The notes: generated by a model not told the origin, from the letters alone. A stretch of DNA of 6,388 nucleotides from Alphaproteobacteria bacterium MarineAlpha3_Bin3 (GCA_002938075.1 PTLK01000119.1:1-6388); one strand, 5' to 3'; positions 1-6,388 are shown, counted from the first letter of the stretch. Numbers and translations: made by a program.

Positions 1-1605
1 TTCGCGGGTGAAATAGCGGATCAGGTCGCGAAGGGCGGTTTCGTAAATCCTCCATTCGTCCTTTTTCAGCCCGTGTTTTTCGATCTGCTTCGGGATCAGG
101 TGCTGGTGGGCGATTTCGACCTTTTCGTCCTCGGTGTAGCCGGACAGGCGAATGATTTCCATCCGGTCCAGCAGCGCCGGGGGCATGTTCAGGGTATTGG
201 CGGTGGTGACGAAAAACACGTTCGAAAGGTCGTAGTCGACCTCAAGGTAGTGATCGTTGAAGGCGTGATTCTGTTCCGGATCCAGAACTTCCAGCAACGC
301 CGAGGCGGGATCGCCGCGCCAGTCATGGCCCATCTTGTCGACCTCGTCCAACAGGAACAGCGGGTTCGATGATTTGGCCTTTTTCATACCCTGGACGATC
401 TTGCCCGGCATGGAGCCGATATAGGTGCGGCGGTGGCCGCGGATTTCGGATTCGTCGCGCACGCCGCCCAGCGACATGCGGACGAAGTTTCGTCCCGTCG
501 CCCGGCTGATGGATTGGCCAAGGGACGTCTTGCCGACGCCCGGCGGGCCGACCAGGCAGAGAATGGGCCCGGAAACCTTGTTGGTCCGATGCTGCACGGC
601 CAGGTATTCCAAAATCCGCTCCTTGACCTTCTCCAGGCCGTAGTGATCGGCGTGGAGGATTTCCTCGGCCAACCGGATGTCCTTTTTGATCCGGGTCCGT
701 TTCTTCCACGGGATCGACAACATCCAGTCCAGGTAGTTGCGGACCACGGTGGCTTCGGCCGACATCGGCGACATGGATTTCAGCTTTTTCAGCTCGCCCA
801 GGGCCTTTTCCCGTGCTTCCTTGGAAAGCTTGGTTTTCTTGATTTTCTCCTCGATTTCGGCGGTTTCGTCGCGGCCGTCCTCGGTTTCGCCCAGTTCCTT
901 CTGGATCGCCTTGAGCTGTTCGTTCAAATAGTACTCGCGCTGGGTCTTCTCCATCTGCCGCTTGACCCGGTTGCGGATCTTCTTCTCAACCTGCAGAACG
1001 CCGATTTCGGCTTCCATGTGGGAGTAAACCCGCTCCAGCCTGTCTGCCACCAGTTCGGTTTCCAGAAGCTCCTGCTTTTCGGAAACTTTCAATGCTAGGT
1101 GCGAGGCCACTGTATCGGCGAGCTTGCCCGGGTCCTCGATCTGGTTGAGGGAGACCAGGACCTCCGGCGGAATCTTCTTGTTGAGCTTTATGTACTGCTC
1201 GAACTGGCTAACCACGGAGCGGTTGAGGGCTTCCAGCTCCTCGGTCAGGCTTTCGTCCTCGTTGATCAGCTCACCTTCGGCAAGGAAGAAGTCCTCGTTG
1301 TCGGCATAGCTGGTGATCTTGGCCCTTTGCACGCCTTCCACCAGCACCTTGACGGTGCCGTCGGGAAGCTTCAGCAACTGCAACACCGTGGAAACCGTGC
1401 CGACTTTATAAATGTCGTTCGCCGAGGGGTCGTCCTGGGCGGCGTTTTTTTGCGCCACCAGCAGAATCTTCTTATCGTCCTTCATGACGTCCTCAAGGGC
1501 GCGTACCGATTTATCGCGGCCGACGAACAGGGGCACGATCATGTGCGGGAAAACGACGATGTCTCGAAGCGGAAGAACGGGGTACATGTCGACTTGGTAG
1601 GTCAC
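1..1605 (-). CDS. lon: ATP-dependent protease Lon (LonA type), 3' end cut off by window edge
   Basis: Cytosolic AAA+ serine protease that degrades misfolded and short-lived regulatory proteins. The frame is open for 535 codons from a GTG at 1605-1603 to position 1, with no stop. The N-terminal substrate-binding domain opens with YPVLPLRDIVVFPHMIVPLF (residues 8-27); a charged helical, coiled-coil-like stretch spans about 210-300. The AAA+ core has Walker A GPPGVGKT (353-360, K359) and Walker B LFLLDEVDKM (416-425, D420/E421), followed by RGDPASALLEVLDPEQN. The window ends at ...RYFTRE, just before the sensor-2 region, so roughly 250-270 residues including the Ser-Lys protease dyad lie outside. 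The GTG start is chosen because AAAGG lies 10 nt upstream; the ATG at 1587-1585 has no ribosome-binding site and no earlier in-frame ATG is evident. A TAGAAT at 1665-1660 could be a -10 box, but I see no good -35. The gene follows clpX by 157 bp. Confidence 0.96.
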   Translation of the reverse strand, partial: MTYQVDMYPVLPLRDIVVFPHMIVPLFVGRDKSVRALEDVMKDDKKILLVAQKNAAQDDPSANDIYKVGTVSTVLQLLKLPDGTVKVLVEGVQRAKITSYADNEDFFLAEGELINEDESLTEELEALNRSVVSQFEQYIKLNKKIPPEVLVSLNQIEDPGKLADTVASHLALKVSEKQELLETELVADRLERVYSHMEAEIGVLQVEKKIRNRVKRQMEKTQREYYLNEQLKAIQKELGETEDGRDETAEIEEKIKKTKLSKEAREKALGELKKLKSMSPMSAEATVVRNYLDWMLSIPWKKRTRIKKDIRLAEEILHADHYGLEKVKERILEYLAVQHRTNKVSGPILCLVGPPGVGKTSLGQSISRATGRNFVRMSLGGVRDESEIRGHRRTYIGSMPGKIVQGMKKAKSSNPLFLLDEVDKMGHDWRGDPASALLEVLDPEQNHAFNDHYLEVDYDLSNVFFVTTANTLNMPPALLDRMEIIRLSGYTEDEKVEIAHQHLIPKQIEKHGLKKDEWRIYETALRDLIRYFTRE

Positions 1606-1762
1606 GGATTTTTTGCCTTTATAAAATGACGGCCGAATCCCCCGAACGGGGCAGGGAAAATTCTACTCTAACGACCGGGACAAGAAGCTCCCGGTAAAGG
1701 TGGTCTCATCAAGGACGCCATTCAAGGGAAAGGGGAATTTTCCGGTCCCCAGAATGGCCCGG

Positions 1763-3028
1763 TCAGGCGCTGGTCTCCACCTCTTCCTGCCGGTCGGAAT
1801 AGATATAAAGCGGTTTCGCGTAATCTTCGGCGACCTCGCGGCTGATGACGACTTCCTCGACCCCTTCGAGGGCCGGCAATTCGAACATGGTGTGGAGAAG
1901 AATGTTCTCCATGATCGAGCGCAACCCGCGAGCGCCGGTTTTGCGGTCGACGGCCTTGCTGGCGATTGTGAACAGGGCGTCGTCAGCAAAGGTCAGCCGC
2001 ACGTCTTCCATCTCGAACAGCCCCTGATACTGTTTGACCAGGGCATTCTTTGGCTGGGTGAGGATTTCGACGAGTGCGTCCTTATCCAGGTCATCGAGGG
2101 TGGCCAATACCGGCAGACGGCCGACGAATTCAGGGATCAGGCCGAATTTCAGCAGGTCTTCGGGTTCCACTTCACGCAGGATATCGCCGGTATTGCGATC
2201 GTCGGCGGCGCGGATATCGGCGCCGAAGCCGATGGTTGTCCCTCTGCCGCGAGCGGAAATGATCTTGTCCAGCCCCGAAAACGCCCCGCCGCAGATGAAC
2301 AGGATGTTGGTGGTATCGACCTGCAGGAATTCCTGCTGCGGATGTTTGCGTCCGCCTTGCGGCGGCACGCTGGCGACAGTGCCTTCCATGATCTTCAACA
2401 ACGCCTGTTGAACACCCTCGCCGGAAACATCGCGGGTGATCGAGGGGTTGTCCGACTTGCGGGAAATCTTGTCCACTTCGTCGATATAGACAATGCCGCG
2501 CTGGGCGCGTTCGACGTTGTAATCGGCCGATTGCAGCAGCTTCAGGATGATGTTTTCCACGTCCTCGCCGACATAGCCGGCTTCGGTCAGGGTCGTCGCG
2601 TCGGCCATGGTAAAGGGCACATCGAGGATACGGGCCAGCGTTTGCGCCAACAGCGTCTTGCCGCAGCCGGTCGGGCCAATCAGCAGGATGTTGGATTTGG
2701 CCAGTTCCACGTCGTTGTTCTTGGCGCTGTGGTTGAGGCGCTTGTAGTGATTGTGCACGGCCACCGCAAGAACCCGCTTGGCGTGGTCCTGAGAGATCAC
2801 GTAATCGTTCAGCACGGTGAAGATGTCGTTCGGGCTAGGCACTCCGTCGCCGGATTTGACCAGGTTGGTCTTGTGCTCTTCACGGATGATATCCATGCAA
2901 AGCTCGACGCATTCATCGCAGATGAACACCGTCGGGCCGGCGATAAGCTTCCGGACTTCGTGTTGGCTTTTGCCGCAGAAGGAGCAATAGAGGGTGTTTT
3001 TTGAATCGCCGCCGGTGGATTTGCTCAT
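1763..3028 (-). CDS. clpX: ATP-dependent Clp protease ATP-binding subunit ClpX
   Basis: Hexameric AAA+ unfoldase that recognises substrates, threads them and delivers them to ClpP. At 421 residues it is full length for the family. The N-terminal zinc-binding domain has Cys15, Cys18, Cys37 and Cys40. Walker A is GPTGCGKT (118-125, K124) and Walker B is IVYIDEVDKI (179-188, E184). The substrate-gripping GYVG pore loop is at 151-154, the RKH loop at 227-229, and the IGF tripeptide that docks into ClpP pockets at 266-268. The arginine finger is R304 in EFVGRLP and sensor 2 is GARGLR (365-370, R367). All key residues are present, so it should be active. The ATG has ACGGGG six nt upstream as a ribosome-binding site. 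It lies 203 bp after clpP, with a candidate promoter in the gap and no gene such as the Caulobacter cicA inserted between them. The C-terminus ends VETSA. Confidence 0.98.
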   Translation of the reverse strand: MSKSTGGDSKNTLYCSFCGKSQHEVRKLIAGPTVFICDECVELCMDIIREEHKTNLVKSGDGVPSPNDIFTVLNDYVISQDHAKRVLAVAVHNHYKRLNHSAKNNDVELAKSNILLIGPTGCGKTLLAQTLARILDVPFTMADATTLTEAGYVGEDVENIILKLLQSADYNVERAQRGIVYIDEVDKISRKSDNPSITRDVSGEGVQQALLKIMEGTVASVPPQGGRKHPQQEFLQVDTTNILFICGGAFSGLDKIISARGRGTTIGFGADIRAADDRNTGDILREVEPEDLLKFGLIPEFVGRLPVLATLDDLDKDALVEILTQPKNALVKQYQGLFEMEDVRLTFADDALFTIASKAVDRKTGARGLRSIMENILLHTMFELPALEGVEEVVISREVAEDYAKPLYIYSDRQEEVETSA

Positions 3029-3070
3029 GGATACCCCGTTCGGTTGACTGGCCCCTCCCCAATTCGCATT

Positions 3071-3100
3071 ATTTTACCCGCTTGGGTTCGGCCCGCACAA
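3071..3100 (-). promoter_or_regulatory. Candidate sigma70-type promoter for clpX
   Basis: Read on the minus strand, TTGTGC (3100-3095) is followed after 18 bp by TAAAAT (3076-3071), a 5/6 match to the -10 consensus; the -35 keeps only the TTG. Transcription would start near 3064, giving a leader of about 36 nt before the clpX ATG at 3028. The spacer contains a small inverted repeat, ACCC-GCTT-GGGT on the plus strand (3076-3087), which could be chance. The call rests on consensus match and position only. It fits the family knowledge that clpX is transcribed separately from clpP in some alphaproteobacteria. Confidence 0.4.
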
Positions 3101-3231
3101 TCCCAAAAAAAACAGCAATCAGAACCAGTTAAGACTTTTTTGACATTCCGGCATGACGGAGAGTAGGAAAAAGTGAAGCCCCGTGAGTTTATTATTCAGG
3201 CATCAATAGACCGAAAATCCTTGTTGTTTCC

Positions 3232-3930
3232 TTAATCTTCGTCCGATTCCTTGTCGTCTTTTTTCGACCCGGCGTCCCCGGCGCCTCCGGCATCATCGTC
3301 TTCGTCATCGTCGTCGAGGGGTGGACGGCTGGTGACGACCTCGTCGATAAGCCCGAATTCGAGCGCCTCGGTCGGGCTCATGAAGCGGTCACGGTCGACG
3401 GCTTCCTCGATGACGCTCAGCTTTTGCCCCGTATGCTCGGCGTAGATTTTGTTGAGCCTTTCGCGCGAGGAAATGATCTCGCGGGCCTGGATCTCGATGT
3501 CCGAGGCCTGTCCCTGGGCGCCGCCGGAGGGTTGATGCATCATGATTCGCGAATTGGGCAGCGCGTAGCGCTTTCCTTCGACGCCGCAACTGAGCAGCAA
3601 CGATCCCATGGACGCCGCCTGGCCGACGCAGACGGTGGAAACGTCGGGGCGGATGTATCGTATGGTATCATAGATCGCCAGCCCGGAGGTCACGATGCCG
3701 CCGGGTGAATTGATGTAGAGCGAGATGTCCTTGGACGGGTTTTCGGATTCCAGAAAAAGAAACTGCGCGCATATCAGGCTGGAAACGTTGTCGTCAACGC
3801 CGCCCGTCAGGAAGATGATTCGCTCCTTCAACAGGCGCGAATAAATGTCATAGGCGCGCTCGCCCCGGTTGGTCGTCTCGACGACCATGGGGACAAGAGT
3901 GTTCATGTAAATCTCGATCGGATCACTCAT
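3232..3930 (-). CDS. clpP: ATP-dependent Clp protease proteolytic subunit ClpP, with acidic C-terminal tail
   Basis: Serine peptidase (family S14) that forms the two-heptamer degradation chamber used with ClpX or ClpA. At 232 residues, the catalytic triad is Ser107 (in GQAASMGS), His132 (in MMHQPSGG) and Asp181. The 25- and 49-residue spacings match E. coli ClpP. The oxyanion-strand motif INSPGG is at 73-78. The start is the ATG at 3930, giving MSDPIEIYMN, typical of alphaproteobacterial ClpP. The frame stays open upstream to 4071, but that part overlaps the end of tig and encodes Arg/Pro-rich sequence unlike ClpP, so it is excluded. GAGGA lies 10 nt before the ATG. The start is 37 bp after the tig stop, so co-transcription is likely. 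After the usual family end (about residue 205) there is a 27-residue tail, 206-232, with 15 Asp/Glu and 3 Lys, starting DDDDEDDD. The tail is unusual and of unknown role. Confidence 0.98.
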   Translation of the reverse strand: MSDPIEIYMNTLVPMVVETTNRGERAYDIYSRLLKERIIFLTGGVDDNVSSLICAQFLFLESENPSKDISLYINSPGGIVTSGLAIYDTIRYIRPDVSTVCVGQAASMGSLLLSCGVEGKRYALPNSRIMMHQPSGGAQGQASDIEIQAREIISSRERLNKIYAEHTGQKLSVIEEAVDRDRFMSPTEALEFGLIDEVVTSRPPLDDDDEDDDAGGAGDAGSKKDDKESDED

Positions 3931-3967
3931 CTTTGCGGCATCCTCTATCGGTCTCGCTGGCCTGGGG

Positions 3968-5392
3968 TTATTTGTCTTTCTTGGCGGCCTTCTTTTCCGC
4001 CGCCGCCTTGCCCTTGGCTTTTGATTTTCCGCCCGCCTTGGCCTTGGCCTTCGGTTTACCGGCGGCTTCATCTTCCATGGTCTTGATCAATTCGTCCTTG
4101 GTCGCCGTTTTCTCGGTGATCGAGGCCTGCTCGAGGATGAAGTTGACGACCTTTTCCTCGTACAGGGGGGCGCTCAGCTCTTCCATAGCTTCGGGATTGT
4201 TCTTGTAATGCTCCATCACTTCTTTTTCACGGCCGGGATGGCGGCGCGCCTCGGCCATGAGCTGGCTGTTGACATCTTCCTGACTGATCTGGACGTTGTT
4301 GGCGCGCCCGACTTCCGACAGCAACAGGCCGAGCCGGACCCGGCGTTCGGCGATTTCCCTGAAATCCTTCTTGTGTTCGTCGTCGGTTTTCTCTTCGCTC
4401 CCCTGCCCGGCATCCTTGTCCTTTTTCCGCTGTTCCTCGAACTGTTTCCAGATGGTGTCGAACTCCCGATCCAGAAGCTTTTCCGGGATTTCGAAATCGT
4501 GGGCGGCGGACAGCTCATCGAGAAGCGCGCGCTTGAGGATCATCCGCGACATTTCGTTGAATTTGCTTTCCTGCTCCTCGCGGATGGATTTTTTAAGCGC
4601 CTCGAGGTTTTCCATCCCGACCTTCTTGGCCAGTTCGTCATCGATAGCGGACGGCACGGTTTCCTTCAACTCGTTGACGGTGACGTCGAAAACCGCGTCC
4701 TTGCCCGATAGCTCGGCGGCGCCGTAGCTATCCGGGAACTTGACCTTGACCTCGATCTTGTCGCCGACCTTGACCCCGATTAGCTGTTCCTCGAACCCGG
4801 GAATGAAGGTTCCCGACCCCAGCGTCAGTTCATAGCCTTCGGCCTTGCCGCCGGCGAATTCCTCGCCGCCGACCTGGCCGAGGAAATCGATCACCAACAC
4901 ATCGCCGGTCTTGGTTTCGCGGTCGTCCTTGATCGCCGCCGAATCGCCTTGGGCGGCGGCGATATCGGCCAGCGTCTTTTCCATCGCCGCATCGTCGGTT
5001 TTCGGAATCAGCCGCTCGAGCTTGATTTTGGAAAAGTCGACGGGCTTGATCTCAGGCAGCAACTCGACGCCGATGGTGTATTCCAGATCGCCGCCGTCCT
5101 CGAACGAGGTGATCTCGATTTGCGGCTGCATGGCCGGCCGCAAGCCCTTTTCTGCGAGTGCCTGTTGCGAAGAATCGTTGACGGCGCGCTCTAGGACCTC
5201 GCCCAGGACTGAGGGACCGTATTTCTTGCGCAGCACCGACACCGGAACCTTGCCCGGGCGGAATCCGGGCATTTGCGCGGTTCGGGCCAGTTCCTTGAGC
5301 CGGTGGCTGATCTTTTCCTCGATTTCGTTGGCCGGCAACGCCACCTTGAACTCGCGGCTTAGGCCTTCGGATTTTGTTTCGGTAACCTGCAT
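3968..5392 (-). CDS. tig: Trigger factor, ribosome-associated chaperone and peptidyl-prolyl isomerase
   Basis: Binds ribosomes near the tunnel exit and shields nascent chains; it also has a prolyl isomerase domain. At 474 residues from the ATG at 5392 it is slightly longer than E. coli trigger factor. The N-terminal domain (1 to about 115) carries the ribosome-docking signature GFRPGKVP (43-50). The FKBP-type domain spans about 160-245, with GDVLVIDFLG and GSGTFIPGFEEQLIG. The helical C-terminal chaperone domain follows, with a hydrophilic Lys/Asp/Glu-rich insert at about 330-360. It ends in a Lys/Ala-rich tail, 446-474, with 13 Lys against 2 acidic residues. An upstream in-frame TTG at 5416 is less likely: the ATG gives the family-typical MQVTETKSEGL. 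The ribosome-binding site is weak (GGGAAA close to the ATG). The gene starts 34 bp after the tRNA-Leu 3' end, leaving no room for a clear promoter, and is followed by clpP after 37 bp. Confidence 0.97.
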   Translation of the reverse strand: MQVTETKSEGLSREFKVALPANEIEEKISHRLKELARTAQMPGFRPGKVPVSVLRKKYGPSVLGEVLERAVNDSSQQALAEKGLRPAMQPQIEITSFEDGGDLEYTIGVELLPEIKPVDFSKIKLERLIPKTDDAAMEKTLADIAAAQGDSAAIKDDRETKTGDVLVIDFLGQVGGEEFAGGKAEGYELTLGSGTFIPGFEEQLIGVKVGDKIEVKVKFPDSYGAAELSGKDAVFDVTVNELKETVPSAIDDELAKKVGMENLEALKKSIREEQESKFNEMSRMILKRALLDELSAAHDFEIPEKLLDREFDTIWKQFEEQRKKDKDAGQGSEEKTDDEHKKDFREIAERRVRLGLLLSEVGRANNVQISQEDVNSQLMAEARRHPGREKEVMEHYKNNPEAMEELSAPLYEEKVVNFILEQASITEKTATKDELIKTMEDEAAGKPKAKAKAGGKSKAKGKAAAEKKAAKKDK

Positions 5393-5426
5393 GGATTTCC
5401 CAGTCGCCAGAGACAAACCGTATATT

Positions 5427-5511
5427 TGGTGCGGGCGGAGGGACTCGAACCCCCACGACTTGCGTCACAGGCACCTAAAGCCTGCGTGTCTACCAATTTC
5501 ACCACGCCCGC
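5427..5511 (-). tRNA. tRNA-Leu, anticodon UAG, CCA encoded
   Basis: An 85-nt class II tRNA. The acceptor arm GCGGGCG (5511-5505) pairs perfectly with CGCCCGC (5437-5431), followed by discriminator A and an encoded CCA. The anticodon stem CAGGC/GCCTG encloses the loop TTTAGGT (5479-5473), giving anticodon TAG (5477-5475), which reads CUA and by wobble other CUN leucine codons. The 13-nt variable arm TGACGCAAGTCGT is typical of tRNA-Leu. The T arm GGGGG-TTCGAGT-CCCTC contains the standard TTCGA loop; one of its five pairs is G-U. The gene lies just upstream of tig on the same strand and probably shares its transcript. Confidence 0.97.
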
Positions 5512-5553
5512 GAAACCTTGGTAAACCGCCACGTTTTCGATCGCGGGGGCGCA

Positions 5554-5581
5554 ACTTTATACGATGAACCCCGGCTGTCAA
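5554..5581 (-). promoter_or_regulatory. Candidate promoter for tRNA-Leu and the downstream tig-clpP transcript
   Basis: On the minus strand a perfect -35 TTGACA (5581-5576) is followed by TATAAA after 14 bp (5561-5556) or by TAAAGT after 16 bp (5559-5554). The second register has the more usual spacing. The sequence just after the -10 is very GC-rich (GCGCCCCCGCG), as is common at stringently controlled stable-RNA promoters. The tRNA begins about 40 bp downstream. Start site and spacing choice are inferred. Confidence 0.55.
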
Positions 5582-5593
5582 TCGTGGCGGCGA

Positions 5594-5627
5594 AATTCCC
5601 CCATTGCCATAAATCCGATGGGTAATT
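5594..5627 (-). terminator. Weak hairpin after malonyl-CoA decarboxylase, possible terminator
   Basis: Downstream of the stop at 5648 the minus strand reads AATT-A-CCCAT, a 13-nt loop, then ATGGG-GG-AATT. This gives a nine-pair stem interrupted by an asymmetric internal loop. Only a short T run follows (AATTT, then CG), so intrinsic termination would be inefficient. It lies between the decarboxylase and the tRNA promoter, where a terminator would be expected. Confidence 0.25.
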
Positions 5628-5647
5628 GGGTGTCCCGGCGTGCTGTC

Positions 5648-6388
5648 TCAGTCTTTCAGGAAGGACCGCATCCGGGAAGAAGCGTTGATCTTGCCGGTCG
5701 AGGTATAGGCCTCGTGGTTGTCCTCGATCCGGGTCAGGTCATAAAGGTAGTTGATCATGATGCCGGCCGAATTCCCGAGGCCCCGTGGGGAACTGTCGGC
5801 TTTCCAGTTCAGGCTTTCCATGCTGGCGCCGTTGGAGAGGTGGAAATGCGCCACCGGGTCCAAGGCGCGTTTGTTCAGGCCCTTTTCATTCATCAGATAC
5901 CGGGCCACCAACCCCATCAACGGCCCCCGAATGGCTTCGGATATTACCTGATCGTTCTGCCAACCGGGCATCGCCAGCAACGCCTTCAAAGACCCCTTGC
6001 CGCCCCCCTGCCGCCCGGCGGCGGCGCTCAGGGCCTTGCGGTCCCCGGCCGTCAACAACGCCGGGTCGCCTTCGGCCAGTTTTTTATCGAGCCAAGCCAT
6101 GAAGCCGGGAACCGGCGACAGGGTGGCAAATGTTTTCAGCCCCTTGAATTCGGCGTTCAGGGTCGCGGCCACCCGTTTGATGAGAAAATGTCCGAAACTG
6201 ATGCCGGCCAGCCCTTTTTGGGCGTTTGAGATCGAATAAAAGATGGCGGTGTCGGTTGTTCCGGGATCCTGGACCGGGGCGTTCTCGTCCAGCAACGCCT
6301 GGATGTTGTCCGCCAATCCGTTGACCAGCGCCACTTCGACGAAAATAAGTGGTTCATGCGGCATCCGGGGATGGAAATAGGCGAAGCA
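5648..6388 (-). CDS. Malonyl-CoA decarboxylase, 5' end cut off by window edge
   Basis: Converts malonyl-CoA to acetyl-CoA and CO2, used in malonate breakdown or control of malonyl-CoA levels; related proteins are MLYCD in animals and MatA in Rhizobium. The frame is open from the right edge to a TGA at 5650-5648, giving 246 C-terminal residues of the MCD domain. Fragment numbering starts at the edge (CFAYFHPRMPHEPLIFVEVAL). Family motifs are FYSISNAQKGLAG (50-62), the FLIKRV helix (68-73), TLSPVPGF (89-96) and DPVAHFHLSNGA (177-188). His183 in the last motif corresponds to the catalytic histidine of characterised members. The Met at 6364 is internal: conserved sequence continues upstream of it to the edge, so the true start and the N-terminal helical domain are outside. 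The gene ends 136 bp before the tRNA and appears to be a separate transcription unit. No malonyl-CoA synthetase or malonate transporter is visible, so the pathway context is unknown. Confidence 0.93.
   Translation of the reverse strand, partial: CFAYFHPRMPHEPLIFVEVALVNGLADNIQALLDENAPVQDPGTTDTAIFYSISNAQKGLAGISFGHFLIKRVAATLNAEFKGLKTFATLSPVPGFMAWLDKKLAEGDPALLTAGDRKALSAAAGRQGGGKGSLKALLAMPGWQNDQVISEAIRGPLMGLVARYLMNEKGLNKRALDPVAHFHLSNGASMESLNWKADSSPRGLGNSAGIMINYLYDLTRIEDNHEAYTSTGKINASSRMRSFLKD

Noticed and set aside
433..1629. Two long back-to-back plus-strand open frames opposite lon
   Set aside because: Both lie entirely within the lon coding region on the opposite strand, share one frame, and resemble compositional mirror frames rather than known proteins.
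1732..1750. Hairpin GGGGA-(9 nt)-TCCCC on the minus strand just after clpX, considered as a terminator
   Set aside because: The stem is only five pairs with a 9-nt loop and is followed by TTTCCC rather than a T run, too weak to call as an intrinsic terminator.
1606..1762. Heat-shock (sigma32-type) promoter upstream of lon
   Set aside because: Several CTTG or CTTGAA sequences occur on the minus strand here, but none has a CCCCAT-like or CYTATNT-like -10 at the right distance, so the sequence does not support it.
1700..3004. A 434-codon open frame on the plus strand opposite clpX
   Set aside because: It is the antisense shadow of clpX in GC-rich DNA. The minus-strand frame has complete ClpX motifs, while the plus-strand translation shows no recognisable domain.
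3251..3445. Serine-repeat small protein on the plus strand (SSSSSSSS)
   Set aside because: This is the antisense reading of the Asp-rich tail codons of clpP and not an independent gene.
3931..4071. A longer ClpP with a 47-residue Arg/Pro-rich N-terminal extension
   Set aside because: This stretch is the tig C-terminal tail read in another frame. The family-typical start MSDPIEIYMN at 3930 has its own ribosome-binding site.
5564..6229. A 221-codon plus-strand open frame opposite malonyl-CoA decarboxylase
   Set aside because: It is the antisense shadow of a well-conserved minus-strand gene and the translation shows no recognisable motif.
1..6388. Mobile element, CRISPR array, or novel defence or biosynthetic system
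   Set aside because: No transposase, integrase, spaced direct repeats or unrecognised gene is present. The window is almost fully covered by conserved core genes.

Overview
The window is a GC-rich, gene-dense stretch of a bacterial chromosome. Protein similarity points to an alphaproteobacterium, probably of the Rhodospirillales type. That placement is an inference from recognisable family sequences (Lon, ClpX, ClpP, trigger factor, malonyl-CoA decarboxylase) and from the gene order; I could not run a phylogeny. Every gene I can support lies on the minus strand, so the biological order runs from the right edge to the left: malonyl-CoA decarboxylase (5' end cut off), tRNA-Leu(UAG), tig, clpP, clpX, lon (3' end cut off).

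Region by region: 5648-6388 holds the C-terminal 246 residues of a malonyl-CoA decarboxylase. After a 136-bp gap with a candidate stable-RNA promoter comes a class II tRNA-Leu with an encoded CCA (5427-5511). Only 34 bp further on trigger factor starts (3968-5392), and 37 bp after its stop clpP starts (3232-3930). A 203-bp gap carries a plausible promoter for clpX (1763-3028). A 157-bp gap then leads to lon (1-1605), which runs off the left edge after its ATPase core and before its protease domain.

The tig-clpP-clpX-lon block is a well-known conserved protein quality-control cluster. Trigger factor meets nascent chains at the ribosome, ClpX unfolds substrates and feeds them into the ClpP chamber, and Lon is a self-contained ATP-dependent protease for misfolded and regulatory proteins. 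Spacing suggests that tRNA-Leu, tig and clpP share a transcript, while clpX and probably lon have their own initiation signals.

This is largely an ordinary core-genome region. I found no mobile element, CRISPR array or unknown gene system. The features most worth a second look are the oppositely charged low-complexity C-terminal tails on trigger factor (Lys/Ala-rich, net about +11) and ClpP (Asp/Glu-rich, net about -12), encoded by adjacent genes, and the tRNA gene heading the chaperone/protease transcript.
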